Shown here: positions 29,591 through 38,819 of the stretch, one piece after another
How the letters are laid out: every line of letters starts with the position of its first letter
How positions within the stretch are numbered: position 1 is the first letter of the stretch
DNA from: Clostridium sp.
Lineage (GTDB): Bacteria > Bacillota > Clostridia > Lachnospirales > Lachnospiraceae
Direction: 5' to 3'
Assembly (NCBI GenBank): GCA_023664605.1
Contig: JAMPFF010000001.1
Location: forward strand, 1-64,000
DNA length: 64,000 nucleotides
Made by a program: the position numbers and the translations under genes
Notes under the pieces: generated by a model
Databases searched by the model: none
Seen by the model: only the letters and a program-made list of their open reading frames with translations
What the model was told of the DNA's origin: nothing

Positions 29591-30646
29591 ATGCTGCCGA
29601 TTTCTGTCTGTATGATTTCTAAAAACGAAGAACAACACATTGGAGAATGCCTAAAGAGGTTAAAACCCTACCATTATGAGATAGTTTTGGTCGATACCGG
29701 TTCTACAGACCGCACTGTAGAGATTGCTAAAAAGTATACCGACAATATCTATCACTTTGACTGGGTCAATGATTTCAGTGCGGCAAGAAACTTTTCTTTT
29801 GCCCAGGCCTCTAATGACTGGGTGCTTGTCATCGACTGCGACGACTACGTAGAGTCTATCGATGAAAAAGCGCTTTTTGAACTTATGACAAATAATCCCC
29901 GCAGCATCGGACAGATTCTGACCCGTAACCGTTTCACGCAGGACGGTCAGACTTCCTATGAAAATGTCTATGTCAGCCGTTTTATCAATCGGAAATATTA
30001 TCAATTTGAAGGGAAAATTCATGAGCAGTTCGAGCCGATTGCGGAAAATATTACGAAAAAATACTTTCGGACGCCGGTTATCGCTACCCATGTAGGATAT
30101 GACGGTCCAGAAGAAGAAATGCGGGCAAAATCCCTGCGTAACATTACGCTGCTGGAAAAGGAACTGGAAACGACAGGCCCCGACGCCTATTTATATTACC
30201 AGCTCGGACAAAGCTGCATGAAATTAAAAGATTATGAAAAGGCATATGAATGGTTCAATTTGGGACTTTCCATGGATGTGGAACCCGCTTTGGATTATGT
30301 GCAGACAATGGTGGAATCCTATGGTTACTGTCTGTTGGATTTGAAACGCTACGAAGAAGCCTTGCAGCTTGTCAATATTTATGACGTTTTTGCCATTAGA
30401 GCCGATTTCGTCTTCCTGATGGGGCTTATTTACATGAATAACGGGCTGCTTACAGAGGCGATTGAAGAGTTCAAGAAGTCTACTACTATGTCACAGTTTT
30501 GTGTGGAGGGCATTAACAGCTATCGTCCTAACTATAATATCGGCGTCATCTATGAATGTACCGGGAAACTGGAATTGGCACGGAAATATTATAAAAAGTG
30601 CGGAAAGTATGAACCGGCTAAGGCAAGGCTGCGGGCGATAGGGTAA
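29591..30646 (+). CDS. Family 2 glycosyltransferase with C-terminal TPR repeats (SunS-like), copy 2
   Basis: Starting at MLPISVCMISKNEEQHIGEC gives 351 residues. It aligns end to end with the preceding gene (CLKRL, VDTGS.DRT, HF.W.NDFSAARN, QASNDWVL.IDCD, then the TPR tail), so the pair arose by tandem duplication. The acidic motif is VIDCDDY. It is co-transcribed with copy 1. Its 3' end overlaps the convergent ybaK gene by 29 bases. Confidence 0.85.
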   Translation: MLPISVCMISKNEEQHIGECLKRLKPYHYEIVLVDTGSTDRTVEIAKKYTDNIYHFDWVNDFSAARNFSFAQASNDWVLVIDCDDYVESIDEKALFELMTNNPRSIGQILTRNRFTQDGQTSYENVYVSRFINRKYYQFEGKIHEQFEPIAENITKKYFRTPVIATHVGYDGPEEEMRAKSLRNITLLEKELETTGPDAYLYYQLGQSCMKLKDYEKAYEWFNLGLSMDVEPALDYVQTMVESYGYCLLDLKRYEEALQLVNIYDVFAIRADFVFLMGLIYMNNGLLTEAIEEFKKSTTMSQFCVEGINSYRPNYNIGVIYECTGKLELARKYYKKCGKYEPAKARLRAIG

Positions 30647-31121
30647 GGGATACAATATCTGCATATTCGGCTGACGTCACCTGCTGTAAGTCTTTGGGCG
30701 ATAAGCGGAGGGAAAGACCAATTCTGCCTCCACTGATGCATATCTGTTCCAATGCGCCCGCTGATGCGTCAATCACCGTCGGAAATTGTTTCTTCATGCC
30801 AATGGGAGAACAGCCGCCTCTCACATATCCGGTAACATTGGTAATATCCTTTGTCGGAATCATTGTCATGGACTTTTCGCCCACGGCCTTTGCCGCTTTT
30901 TTCAAATCTACGGAAGCTAAAACAGGAACCACAAACACATAAAAGGACATGCTTTTCCCCTGCATAACCAGTGTTTTATAGGAAATCTGCGCCGGTATTC
31001 CCGACACTTCCGCGGCATGGACGCCGTCAATAAATTCTTTGCATTCGTAGGTTATTGTCTCGTATTCTATTTTATTTTTGTCCAAAATACGCATTGCATT
31101 TGTTTTTGCTTCTTTACCCAT
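30618..31121 (-). CDS. ybaK: Cys-tRNA(Pro)/Cys-tRNA(Cys) deacylase, YbaK family
   Basis: Starting at MGKEAKTNAMRILDKNKIEY gives 167 residues. The motifs VHAAEVSGIP, YKTLVMQGKSMSFYVFVVPV, the lysine-rich DLKKAAKAVGEKS and GYVRGGCSPIGMKK are those of YbaK/EbsC. The protein hydrolyses misacylated tRNA. It overlaps the end of the upstream deacetylase gene by eight bases and the convergent glycosyltransferase by 29 bases. No strong ribosome site is visible, which fits coupled translation. Confidence 0.9.
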   Translation of the reverse strand: MGKEAKTNAMRILDKNKIEYETITYECKEFIDGVHAAEVSGIPAQISYKTLVMQGKSMSFYVFVVPVLASVDLKKAAKAVGEKSMTMIPTKDITNVTGYVRGGCSPIGMKKQFPTVIDASAGALEQICISGGRIGLSLRLSPKDLQQVTSAEYADIVSLTLSPAALP

Positions 31122-32127
31122 CGTTTTCAATCTGCCTGCCTTCAAAATTCATATGGAAGTTTTCCCGGTAAATAAGCTGCGAAACGGGTACAATTTCATA
31201 TCCCATATCCTCTAAGCCGGTAATCAGCGTCTCTAACGCCTGCGCCGTATATTCGGCACCGTTATGGCAGAGGATGATGCTGCCGTTCCCGAGATTTTTA
31301 TGATTTGTTACGGTATCAATTATACTATCTAATCCCTCGTTTTTCCAGTCCAGAGAATCGACGTCCCATTGAATTGCATAATATTGACATTCTTTTGCCA
31401 CATTAATGACATCATTGTCATAATCTCCATAAGGCGGTCTGAATAAGAACATATCATATCCGGTAAGCTCTTTTACCTTTCTATGTACCGACATGAGTTC
31501 CTCTGTTTTTTCCTCATTGGATAATTCGCTCATATTTTTATGATTCTCGCTGTGATTACCCAAGTCATGTCCTGCTGCCAGTATTGCCTTGACGTCATCA
31601 GGATAGGTTTCCACCCATCCTCCGGTCATAAAAAAAGTCACATGGATATCATGTTCCTTCAAAATGGATAAAATCTCCGCCGTATCATCATTGCCCCACG
31701 CGGCGTCAAAACTGAGTGCGACTTTCTTTTCGTCCGTATCGACGCAGTAAATGGGTACATTGCGCCCGCCTGTTTCAAAATTCATGGCTGCAGCGTCTCC
31801 AAAACCATTATCAGTTACATTATCCAAAGATGTTCCAGCCGTGGCGGCATCCTCCGACGCTATGATATCTTCGCTGGCTGCTGTATCGTTTTCACCGCTT
31901 GCATCCGCTGCCGCGCCGGATTCACCGCCCGTTTCTGCGACGTCTGCCGCCGTGCCGGATTCACCGCTCGTTTCTGCTGTTTCGTCTGCCTTTACGCCGG
32001 ATTCGTCGTCTGCTTTAACTCTCACAACTTCTTTCGCTTCTGCCGTTACGCTGCTTTCCGTCTGATTTCCACAGCCCGTTAAGACTGCCGCCATCAAAGC
32101 CGCCAGTATCATTTGTTTTTTTCTCAT
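31114..32127 (-). CDS. Polysaccharide deacetylase lipoprotein (PdaB/NodB-like)
   Basis: The protein has 337 residues. A lipoprotein signal with lipobox LTGC ends at Cys19. A low-complexity Ala/Gly/Ser/Glu linker follows with two near-copies of AETxGESGxAAD. The NodB domain covers about 125-330, with SFDAAWGNDDT (catalytic and metal Asp region), the metal histidines in GHDLGNHSENH, and RPPYGDYD. The SFDxAWG variant is typical of sporulation-linked PdaB-type deacetylases in Clostridia. It probably removes acetyl groups from peptidoglycan or another surface glycan outside the membrane. Confidence 0.88.
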   Translation of the reverse strand: MRKKQMILAALMAAVLTGCGNQTESSVTAEAKEVVRVKADDESGVKADETAETSGESGTAADVAETGGESGAAADASGENDTAASEDIIASEDAATAGTSLDNVTDNGFGDAAAMNFETGGRNVPIYCVDTDEKKVALSFDAAWGNDDTAEILSILKEHDIHVTFFMTGGWVETYPDDVKAILAAGHDLGNHSENHKNMSELSNEEKTEELMSVHRKVKELTGYDMFLFRPPYGDYDNDVINVAKECQYYAIQWDVDSLDWKNEGLDSIIDTVTNHKNLGNGSIILCHNGAEYTAQALETLITGLEDMGYEIVPVSQLIYRENFHMNFEGRQIENDG

Positions 32128-32190
32128 AATAATTCTCCATTCTTCCTAATGTTCCATCATATACAGCCTTATCTTCTGTATCCTACAGCG

Positions 32191-32319
32191 TCAAATCGAC
32201 TGGCATGTTAAGAATATAACAATCCCAATCATAATAAGCCACAAAATAACGCCGCATACCTTTAACATTTTTTTCTTATCGCCCTTGTTCTCTCCATCGA
32301 TATACATTTCCGTATACAT
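32191..32319 (-). CDS. Small single-span membrane protein
   Basis: A 42-codon frame gives MYTEMYIDGENKGDKKKMLK followed by a hydrophobic helix (about VCGVILWLIMIGIVIFLTC) and TGA. The charged N-terminus then one membrane helix is a typical small membrane protein plan. AGAGG lies ten bases upstream of the ATG. It occupies the gap between the deacetylase gene (start 32127) and the MATE gene. Function is unknown, and the call rests on composition and position only. Confidence 0.45.
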   Translation of the reverse strand: MYTEMYIDGENKGDKKKMLKVCGVILWLIMIGIVIFLTCQSI

Positions 32320-32387
32320 ACCCCGCTATCCTCTTTCTTTTCCTGACTTGTATTTTTTTCTGTTTCCATACATAATATTACCCTCTT

Positions 32388-32433
32388 GTTGCATCAAAGT
32401 TTCATCATTTTTGCATCATTTTTGCATCATTTT
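32388..32433. repeat. Short tandem repeat in intergenic region
   Basis: The unit TTTTTGCATCA or TGCATCATT recurs about four times in a row with small variations. The wider gap 32128-32603 otherwise holds the small frame at 32191-32319 and the MATE promoter. The array has no spacers and is not CRISPR-like. Confidence 0.5.
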
Positions 32434-32539
32434 CATAATAGAAACCAAATACACACTTAAGCGGATTATTAAGTTAAGGCTGCCAATTTTGAATTTTTTT
32501 AAATTTTGGCGGTCTTAATGCAGTTATTGTAAAAAACAT

Positions 32540-32568
32540 TTGAAAAAGAGAAAAGAAAGGTGTACCAT
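32540..32568 (+). promoter_or_regulatory. Promoter of the MATE gene
   Basis: TTGAAA, 17 bases and TACCAT lie about 35 bases before the TTG start of the MATE gene. Confidence 0.5.
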
Positions 32569-32603
32569 AGAGCAAGATGCACATACAATCGGAGGGATAA
32601 ACC

Positions 32604-33983
32604 TTGCATTCCAAGAAAATTGATATGACAACCGGTCCTATCATGAGAAACGTATTTCTATTTGCCATTCCCATTGTTATCGGCAATATTCTACAGCAAT
32701 TATATACTACTGTTGATACGCTTGTCATCGGAAAATATTGTGGAAAGACGTCTCTTGCCGCTGTCGGAACAAGTTCGCAGCCGGTAGAGGTTTTTTTGTG
32801 CATTTTTTTAGGAATCGGCTCCGGCGTTTCCATATTGGTATCCCAGAGTATCGGCTCCAAAAATATCGACAGAATCAACCGGCTTTGTAAAACATCCGTA
32901 TTTTTCATTTATATATGCGGCATTCCACTTTCAATACTCGGTTATCTTGCCGCGCCTTTTTTACTGAAAGTCATGGGTGTTCCGGCGGACGCCTGGGCAG
33001 CCGCCCTCACTTATACGCGCATTATCTTTTTAGGCACGACAGGCAGCCTCGGCTACAATATGAACGCCGGTATTCTGCGCGGCATGGGCGACAGTAAAGC
33101 CTCTCTCTGGTTCCTTGTCGCATCCTGCGTCGTCAATATCGTTTTGGATATTATATTCGTCGCCCTGCTCAAAATGGAAGTGTCCGGCGCCGCGCTTGCC
33201 ACTATCATCGCCATGTTTATTTCATGGTGTATCAGCATATGTTACATAAAAAACAAGTTCCCCGAACTGCATTTTCCTGTTTTTTCACGGCATTTTCATG
33301 CGGTGGAATTAAAATCCATCATCAAAATCGGACTTCCGATTGGCTTAAATAATTCCCTGTACTCTTTCGGGCATATGGTAACGCAGACGATGGTAAATGC
33401 ACAGGGTTCCACCTTTATGGCGGGTCTTTCCGTCGCGGGCAGAATTACCGGCTGTTCCAATATGGCAATTTCAGCGCTTTCCGCCGCCGCTACCACATTT
33501 TCCGGACAAAATTATGGCGCCCGGAATATTGAGCGCCTAAGAAAAGGTTATATTAAGATACCTGTCGTTTCCGGCATGATTACGCTTGCTTTCGGCTTAT
33601 TCTTCATTTCCATCAGAATGCCTATTCTCAGATTCTTCTCTACCGACCCGGAAGTTTTAATGTATGCAAGCCGTTACGTTGTCATCACTCTGTTAGCGCA
33701 ATGGATGTTCGCCGTGTTTAACGGCATCAGTTGTTTTGTCAACGGCGTCGGTCTTGTAAAATATACGACCGTTATCAACCTGTTAATGCTCTGGGCGGTA
33801 CGGATTCCATCCGCCTATCTTATCATGAGATTTTTTGACGGCACGTTTATCATGTTCTGTTTCCCTATCAGCTTCGCATTCGGTATGTTCTGCATGATTG
33901 GCTACTATCTCTTTTCACCTAAATGGAAAGCGATTATTAGTCAGGAAAATACGCCGTATAACCGCCGTCTTTCTGACGTGTGA
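32604..33983 (+). CDS. MATE family multidrug/sodium-type exporter
   Basis: This 459-residue membrane protein has about twelve hydrophobic helices. The first helix region (VFLFAIPIVIGNILQQLYTT, then VDTLVIGKYCG) and its repeat after residue 235 (IIKIGLPIGLNNSLYSFGHM) are the two pseudo-symmetric MATE halves. These proteins export cationic drugs or metabolites in exchange for H+ or Na+. The start is TTG, chosen because GGAGGG is seven bases upstream; the next ATG (32625) lacks one. The 3' end overlaps the convergent CapA gene by 47 bases. Confidence 0.9.
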   Translation: MHSKKIDMTTGPIMRNVFLFAIPIVIGNILQQLYTTVDTLVIGKYCGKTSLAAVGTSSQPVEVFLCIFLGIGSGVSILVSQSIGSKNIDRINRLCKTSVFFIYICGIPLSILGYLAAPFLLKVMGVPADAWAAALTYTRIIFLGTTGSLGYNMNAGILRGMGDSKASLWFLVASCVVNIVLDIIFVALLKMEVSGAALATIIAMFISWCISICYIKNKFPELHFPVFSRHFHAVELKSIIKIGLPIGLNNSLYSFGHMVTQTMVNAQGSTFMAGLSVAGRITGCSNMAISALSAAATTFSGQNYGARNIERLRKGYIKIPVVSGMITLAFGLFFISIRMPILRFFSTDPEVLMYASRYVVITLLAQWMFAVFNGISCFVNGVGLVKYTTVINLLMLWAVRIPSAYLIMRFFDGTFIMFCFPISFAFGMFCMIGYYLFSPKWKAIISQENTPYNRRLSDV

Positions 33984-35400
33984 TTGTCAACGGCTGTAAT
34001 GTATAGTCTGTAACCTGGCAGCCCTTTGGCGTACGGGATACGGTGAACGCTGCCATACCGCCTTTCACGCAAGTTTCCTCTTTCTGTGCGCTGATAAAGT
34101 TGCCGATGGAATAAAAAATAAGCATTTCATGTCCGCTTTCATCTGTAAGAATCGTATATGGCTGAAGCGTGTGCGGATGCGTACCGACAACCACATCCAC
34201 CTTACATTCCAGAAAAACTTTCGCCCACTTTTGCTGAAATTCGTCGGCGTTTTCCATGTATTCCGTCCCCCAATGGGCAAAAACAATAACAAAATCCGCC
34301 TCTTCCCCTGCCTTTGTAACCGCTTCCCTGATTTTATCCTCATTCTCCAATAAATGTACCATATTGGGATTTTCTTCCGGTATTCTGATACCGTTCGTAC
34401 CGTAGGTATAATTAAACAACGCAAAGCGGATGCCGTTTCTTGTCACTATCTCATAAGGTTTTTCTTCTTTCTCATCCGCAGATTGTATACCAAGGCATAT
34501 GATATCATGCTCCTCGAAAAATTCCTTTGTCGTCCGTATTCCCTCCGCGCCTTTATCAAGCGCATGGTTGGTCGCACACGTCACAACGTCAAATCCGGCG
34601 TCTGCGATTGCCTCTCCTGCCTGAATTGGTGTGCCAAACCTCGGATAATCGCTGTACATTGCGGGATTGTCCGTAAGCGGCGTTTCCTGATTAATGACAG
34701 ATATGTCACTTTGCTCAATCTGTTCCCTGATATTTTCAAATAAAAAATCGAATGTCCCGCTTTCCTGCAGTCCATATCTGTAAATCTGTTCATGAATCAG
34801 ATTATCCCCGAATACCACAATGGAAACGTCCGTATCCTCTTTGACAAATCCCCAAAAGTCCCAAATAAAACTATTGCTTTGTCCATCCGGCTCCGTCAGC
34901 CAAAGGCGAAAGCCGCCCGTTTCTTTTTCCTCCGCGCATATCTCGGCAACGTCCTGACCAATGTAGGACGACATCCATTTTGGTTTTATGTTATCTTCCT
35001 GATATTCATATACAAAAATATGCTGCGACCATTTCCTTTCATCTTTTTCTACCCAGAAAGGTCTGTGTTCTCCATAACGCCCGATTTTCCAGCAAAGTAA
35101 TATCAGTTCTTCTTCTTTATCATTGTCAATATCAACAGAGATAACGGACTGCACTTTCAGATTTTCCGGAGAAGTCCACACAAGCGCGTCCCCTTGCAGG
35201 ATACGGACTTCCTTTCTTTCCAGCAGGATTTCATATTTTCCCGTCTGCGCCGAAATATCCTCATTCTTCCACACAATCCAGCGCGGCAGAAAGAAACCGT
35301 CTTTCCATAAAAAGAGAAAAACGGTTCCTATACTTACTATCATCATTAAAATAATACCGATTTTAATAACTGTCTTTTTCAATATCTTATTCCCACTCAT
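33937..35400 (-). CDS. CapA-family protein with N-terminal membrane anchor
   Basis: Starting at MSGNKILKKTVIKIGIILMM gives 487 residues. One membrane helix is followed by a 150-residue extracellular region of unknown type (SVDIDNDKEEELILLCW looks like an FG-GAP-type repeat). The PGA_cap domain then shows VVFGDNLIHE, NQETPLTD, CATNHALDKG, FAHWGTE, GTHPHTLQ and SIGNFIS. It is a second member of the family found at 19055-20317. It overlaps the end of the upstream DUF3160 gene by 14 bases, so the two are translationally coupled and probably act together at the cell surface. Confidence 0.85.
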   Translation of the reverse strand: MSGNKILKKTVIKIGIILMMIVSIGTVFLFLWKDGFFLPRWIVWKNEDISAQTGKYEILLERKEVRILQGDALVWTSPENLKVQSVISVDIDNDKEEELILLCWKIGRYGEHRPFWVEKDERKWSQHIFVYEYQEDNIKPKWMSSYIGQDVAEICAEEKETGGFRLWLTEPDGQSNSFIWDFWGFVKEDTDVSIVVFGDNLIHEQIYRYGLQESGTFDFLFENIREQIEQSDISVINQETPLTDNPAMYSDYPRFGTPIQAGEAIADAGFDVVTCATNHALDKGAEGIRTTKEFFEEHDIICLGIQSADEKEEKPYEIVTRNGIRFALFNYTYGTNGIRIPEENPNMVHLLENEDKIREAVTKAGEEADFVIVFAHWGTEYMENADEFQQKWAKVFLECKVDVVVGTHPHTLQPYTILTDESGHEMLIFYSIGNFISAQKEETCVKGGMAAFTVSRTPKGCQVTDYTLQPLTITRQKDGGYTAYFPD

Positions 35401-37567
35401 AATGATATCGATAACTGTCCGTCCATTCCGGCTGCTCGAACCGATTATCATAATTGTAGTATCCCTCTTCGTCCGGGGAAATACCCATCATCTCGCGCCA
35501 CTTTGCATCGGTCATCCTATCACTCATCTTCCACGGAAATTGATAGAATGTATAGACGCTTCCTCTGGCAAGTTTTATCTTTCCCGCCACATTTACAACA
35601 ACATAAATGTCGGACGGGTCTCCCGTTGCCGCCTCTAAGACCGTACCGTTCGGGTCTGTGGCGATATCCACAACAAGCGCGGCAGGAAAAGCCTGTGAGG
35701 TAATTTGTCCCTCCGGAACATTTTCATCTTTGAATGTTTCGTACCAGAAATGCTCGATACTGCCGCCATACGACCTGATGAACTCATATTCATCCTCTGT
35801 CAAATCTTCGTTTTGCAATTCTTTGACTGATATAGTCAATAATTGTTCCGCCATCTGCGAAAGTCTTGATAGGTTCTCTGCATCTTCCGCATTAAGCACA
35901 CCGTATTCTTTCAATCCCTGCGCGGTCTGCTTCGCAAGGCGGACAAATCTTTCATACACAAGCGGTTCCGGTTCCACATATCCCCTGTCATCGGGTATGT
36001 CCTCATCTCCGCCGCCCATCTGGGCTATGACCTGTTTGGAATAAAGAACCGTATCATGTTTTAACTCCGTAAAACTGCCCGCAAAGCATTCCAAATCTTT
36101 CTTCACCCATTCTTCGTTCTGCATAAAAACAGGATATCCCTCTCCTTTTACACTAAGCAGCGGACGAAGCGTATGCAGCCAGCCCGCATACAGGCTTGCC
36201 GACCATAGAGAAGCGTTTTCCCCGGAAAGCTCCTCCCGCAGTTTATTCATATTTTCCATGTAGCCGTCGTATTCCGTTTCGCCGTTTTCTTCCAGAATAT
36301 GAAGCGCCGTATCACTGCCAAGCGCGGCAGGTACGTCCAGTACGTCCGGAAGCATACGTTTATCGCCTGCGCTGTTTTCCTCCACCATGCTGTAAATGAG
36401 ATTCTGCATAATAACGGCGTCTATCGTAAAACGCTGCCCCATAAAGCGAAAACCGGTAATTACGTTATTTTCTCCCTGCATAATAGGAATAGAGTTAATC
36501 TGCGGCGCGGGAAGCTCCGCTGTCAAGGTATGAAAAGTCTCAAACGCTTCTTTATCCGAAAGCAGGCTTTCTACCGTAACGGTATCTCCATACGCCTGTT
36601 TAAGCGCCGACGCATATTCACAAACGCCCAAATCGTCGCTTGCCCCTGCAAAAAATGAGGTTACGGCATAAACGGAACGCCACATTTCATAAGCCTGTCC
36701 GTCATCCTTCATGGCAAGCGTCATTAACAGCGCGCTTCTGTCCATTTCCGTCTCTTCCTGCTTAAAGTGGATTCTGCCATACCACATCATAGCCTTGAAA
36801 TATTTTTCCAGTCCGGCGTCTCCCTTATAATAACCGCGCGGAATATACTGTGTGTAATTTTCTTCGTCTCCGGTGATGCCGGAATATTGAATGCCATCCG
36901 CCCGCTCAATCATGGCAAGCTCATTTTGAACGATATCCGCTGCATCATCAGGCACTGCCACACTCTCATCTAAAAGTTTTGTTCCTACGCCAAAGAAAGC
37001 GACATTACGCTTTGCCGCGCTCTCCCATTCGCTCCCTTTTAACGCCTCGTACTGTTCGACACTGTCAAGAAGCATTTTTTCGCTCAACTGCTTGACTGTA
37101 TCCGTCAAATATCCTTTTTCAATATTTTTTAACAAATGCGCAAAATACAAATGGTATGTATGCATCAGGGAGTCCACGGTTATAAAATTGGGAATAAAGC
37201 CATACCTGTTCGTTTCATAGATATTAAAAAACTCATGTCCGGCGTTCCCGCATACGACAAAACCGTTCTTGGCAATCTTAGACGCCAATTCATCCTCAAA
37301 ATAAAACTGCCAGAGGTTTTCCACATTACTTAAATCCGGCGCAATCGTATATGGCTTTACACAAGGCGTTACATTCACGCTGTCCACGGTCATATCCGCT
37401 ATTAACTGCGGTCTTTGCCCATCGAAAAAAACCGTTTCTTGTGCCGTCTCCGTATTGGAAAGCGCCGGAGTTTGACTTTCCTGTGCCGTTTCGTTCGCCG
37501 CGCACGCAGTCAAAAGACTTACCGATAACAGCAGCACAATGACTTGTCTGCTTTTTGACTTTTTCAT
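35387..37567 (-). CDS. DUF3160 lipoprotein
   Basis: The protein has 726 residues. The signal peptide ends in the lipobox LTAC (Cys22). The body contains motifs I associate with DUF3160: FVVCGNAGHEFFNIYETNRY, FFGVGTKLLDESV and YIPRGYYKGDAGLEKYF. The role of the family is unknown; members are secreted and often alongside CapA-like or envelope genes. The next gene (CapA) begins inside its last codons. It lies outside the membrane, attached by lipid. Confidence 0.8.
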   Translation of the reverse strand: MKKSKSRQVIVLLLSVSLLTACAANETAQESQTPALSNTETAQETVFFDGQRPQLIADMTVDSVNVTPCVKPYTIAPDLSNVENLWQFYFEDELASKIAKNGFVVCGNAGHEFFNIYETNRYGFIPNFITVDSLMHTYHLYFAHLLKNIEKGYLTDTVKQLSEKMLLDSVEQYEALKGSEWESAAKRNVAFFGVGTKLLDESVAVPDDAADIVQNELAMIERADGIQYSGITGDEENYTQYIPRGYYKGDAGLEKYFKAMMWYGRIHFKQEETEMDRSALLMTLAMKDDGQAYEMWRSVYAVTSFFAGASDDLGVCEYASALKQAYGDTVTVESLLSDKEAFETFHTLTAELPAPQINSIPIMQGENNVITGFRFMGQRFTIDAVIMQNLIYSMVEENSAGDKRMLPDVLDVPAALGSDTALHILEENGETEYDGYMENMNKLREELSGENASLWSASLYAGWLHTLRPLLSVKGEGYPVFMQNEEWVKKDLECFAGSFTELKHDTVLYSKQVIAQMGGGDEDIPDDRGYVEPEPLVYERFVRLAKQTAQGLKEYGVLNAEDAENLSRLSQMAEQLLTISVKELQNEDLTEDEYEFIRSYGGSIEHFWYETFKDENVPEGQITSQAFPAALVVDIATDPNGTVLEAATGDPSDIYVVVNVAGKIKLARGSVYTFYQFPWKMSDRMTDAKWREMMGISPDEEGYYNYDNRFEQPEWTDSYRYHYEWE

Positions 37568-37613
37568 TGTGATATCCTTCTTTCCCCTTTGAAAATTTTA
37601 TCAAAAAAGCAAT

Positions 37614-38795
37614 TTAGTGATGGAACAGTCTGATTCCGGTAAAGCACATCACCATACCATATTTATTACAGGTTTCAATGACATTGTCGTCTCGTACGGA
37701 ACCGCCCGGCTGTGCGACATATTTTACGCCGCTCTTATAGGCGCGTTCAATATTATCTCCGAATGGGAAGAACGCGTCGGAACCTAATGCAACATCTCTC
37801 ATGCCATCAAGCCATGCGCGTTTTTCTTCTCTTGTAAATCTTTCCGGCTTTACCTTGAAAATCTTCTGCCATGCGCCGTCGGCAAGCACGTCCATATCAT
37901 CCTCGCCGATGTACAAATCAATGGAATTATCCCTGTCGGCGCGTCCGATTCCGTCTACAAACTGTAAGCCCAACACTTTCGGCGACTGGCGTAAAAACCA
38001 GTTATCAGCCTTGGAACCGGCAAGTCTGGTACAATGTATTCTGGACTGCTGCCCCGCACCGATGCCGATTGCCTGTCCGCCTTTTACGAAGCAGACCGAA
38101 TTGGACTGCGTATATTTTAACGTAATCATTGCGATAGCAAGGTCGATTTTCGCCTGTTCGGGCAGGTCTTTATTGTCTGTTACAATTTTACTAAAGAACT
38201 CTTCGTCAATCTTTAACTCATTTCTGCCCTGTTCAAAACTGACGCCGTATACCTGCTTCACTTCAATCGGCGCCGGAACATAATCCGGGTCGATTTCAAT
38301 GACGTTATAATTTCCTTTTTTCTTGGCTTTTAAAATCTCCAGCGCCTCCGGCTCGTACCCCGGCGCAATCACGCCGTCGGAAACTTCCCTCTTAATGATT
38401 TTCGCCGTTGCCGTATCGCATATGTCCGATAAAGAGATAAAATCGCCAAAAGAGGACATTCTGTCCGCGCCGCGCGCCCTTGCATACGCATTGGCAAGCG
38501 GGGTAAACTCCATATCCAAATCGTCTACCCAGTATATTTTTTTCTCCACCCCGGAAAGCGGAAGTCCTACAGCCGCCCCCGCCGGAGATACATGCTTAAA
38601 AGAAGTGGCTGCCGCAAGCCCGGTCGCTTTCTTTAATTCCTTTACAAGCTGCCAGCCGTTAAACGCATCCAGAAAGTTGATATAGCCCGGCTTGCCGTTC
38701 AATACCTTAATCGGCAGTTCACCCCCGTCCGCCATATAGATTCTGGACGGCTTCTGGTTCGGGTTACAGCCGTATTTTAATTCCAATTCGTTCAT
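37614..38795 (-). CDS. purH: Phosphoribosylaminoimidazolecarboxamide (AICAR) formyltransferase, stand-alone
   Basis: This 393-residue protein corresponds to the C-terminal AICAR transformylase part of bifunctional PurH. The conserved regions ELKYGCNPNQKPSRIY, TSFKHVSPAGAAVG and QSNSVCFVKGGQAIGIGAGQ with SRIHCTRLA are intact. It transfers the formyl group from 10-formyl-tetrahydrofolate to AICAR. The N-terminal IMP cyclohydrolase domain of normal PurH is absent. A PurO-type cyclohydrolase encoded just upstream completes the step to IMP. Confidence 0.93.
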   Translation of the reverse strand: MNELELKYGCNPNQKPSRIYMADGGELPIKVLNGKPGYINFLDAFNGWQLVKELKKATGLAAATSFKHVSPAGAAVGLPLSGVEKKIYWVDDLDMEFTPLANAYARARGADRMSSFGDFISLSDICDTATAKIIKREVSDGVIAPGYEPEALEILKAKKKGNYNVIEIDPDYVPAPIEVKQVYGVSFEQGRNELKIDEEFFSKIVTDNKDLPEQAKIDLAIAMITLKYTQSNSVCFVKGGQAIGIGAGQQSRIHCTRLAGSKADNWFLRQSPKVLGLQFVDGIGRADRDNSIDLYIGEDDMDVLADGAWQKIFKVKPERFTREEKRAWLDGMRDVALGSDAFFPFGDNIERAYKSGVKYVAQPGGSVRDDNVIETCNKYGMVMCFTGIRLFHH

Positions 38796-38819
38796 AATAA
38801 TAACCGTTACCTTTCTTTT

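Noticed and set aside
32388-32433. Possible CRISPR-like repeats
   Set aside because: The units are about 11 bases, directly adjacent and without spacers; no cas gene in the window.
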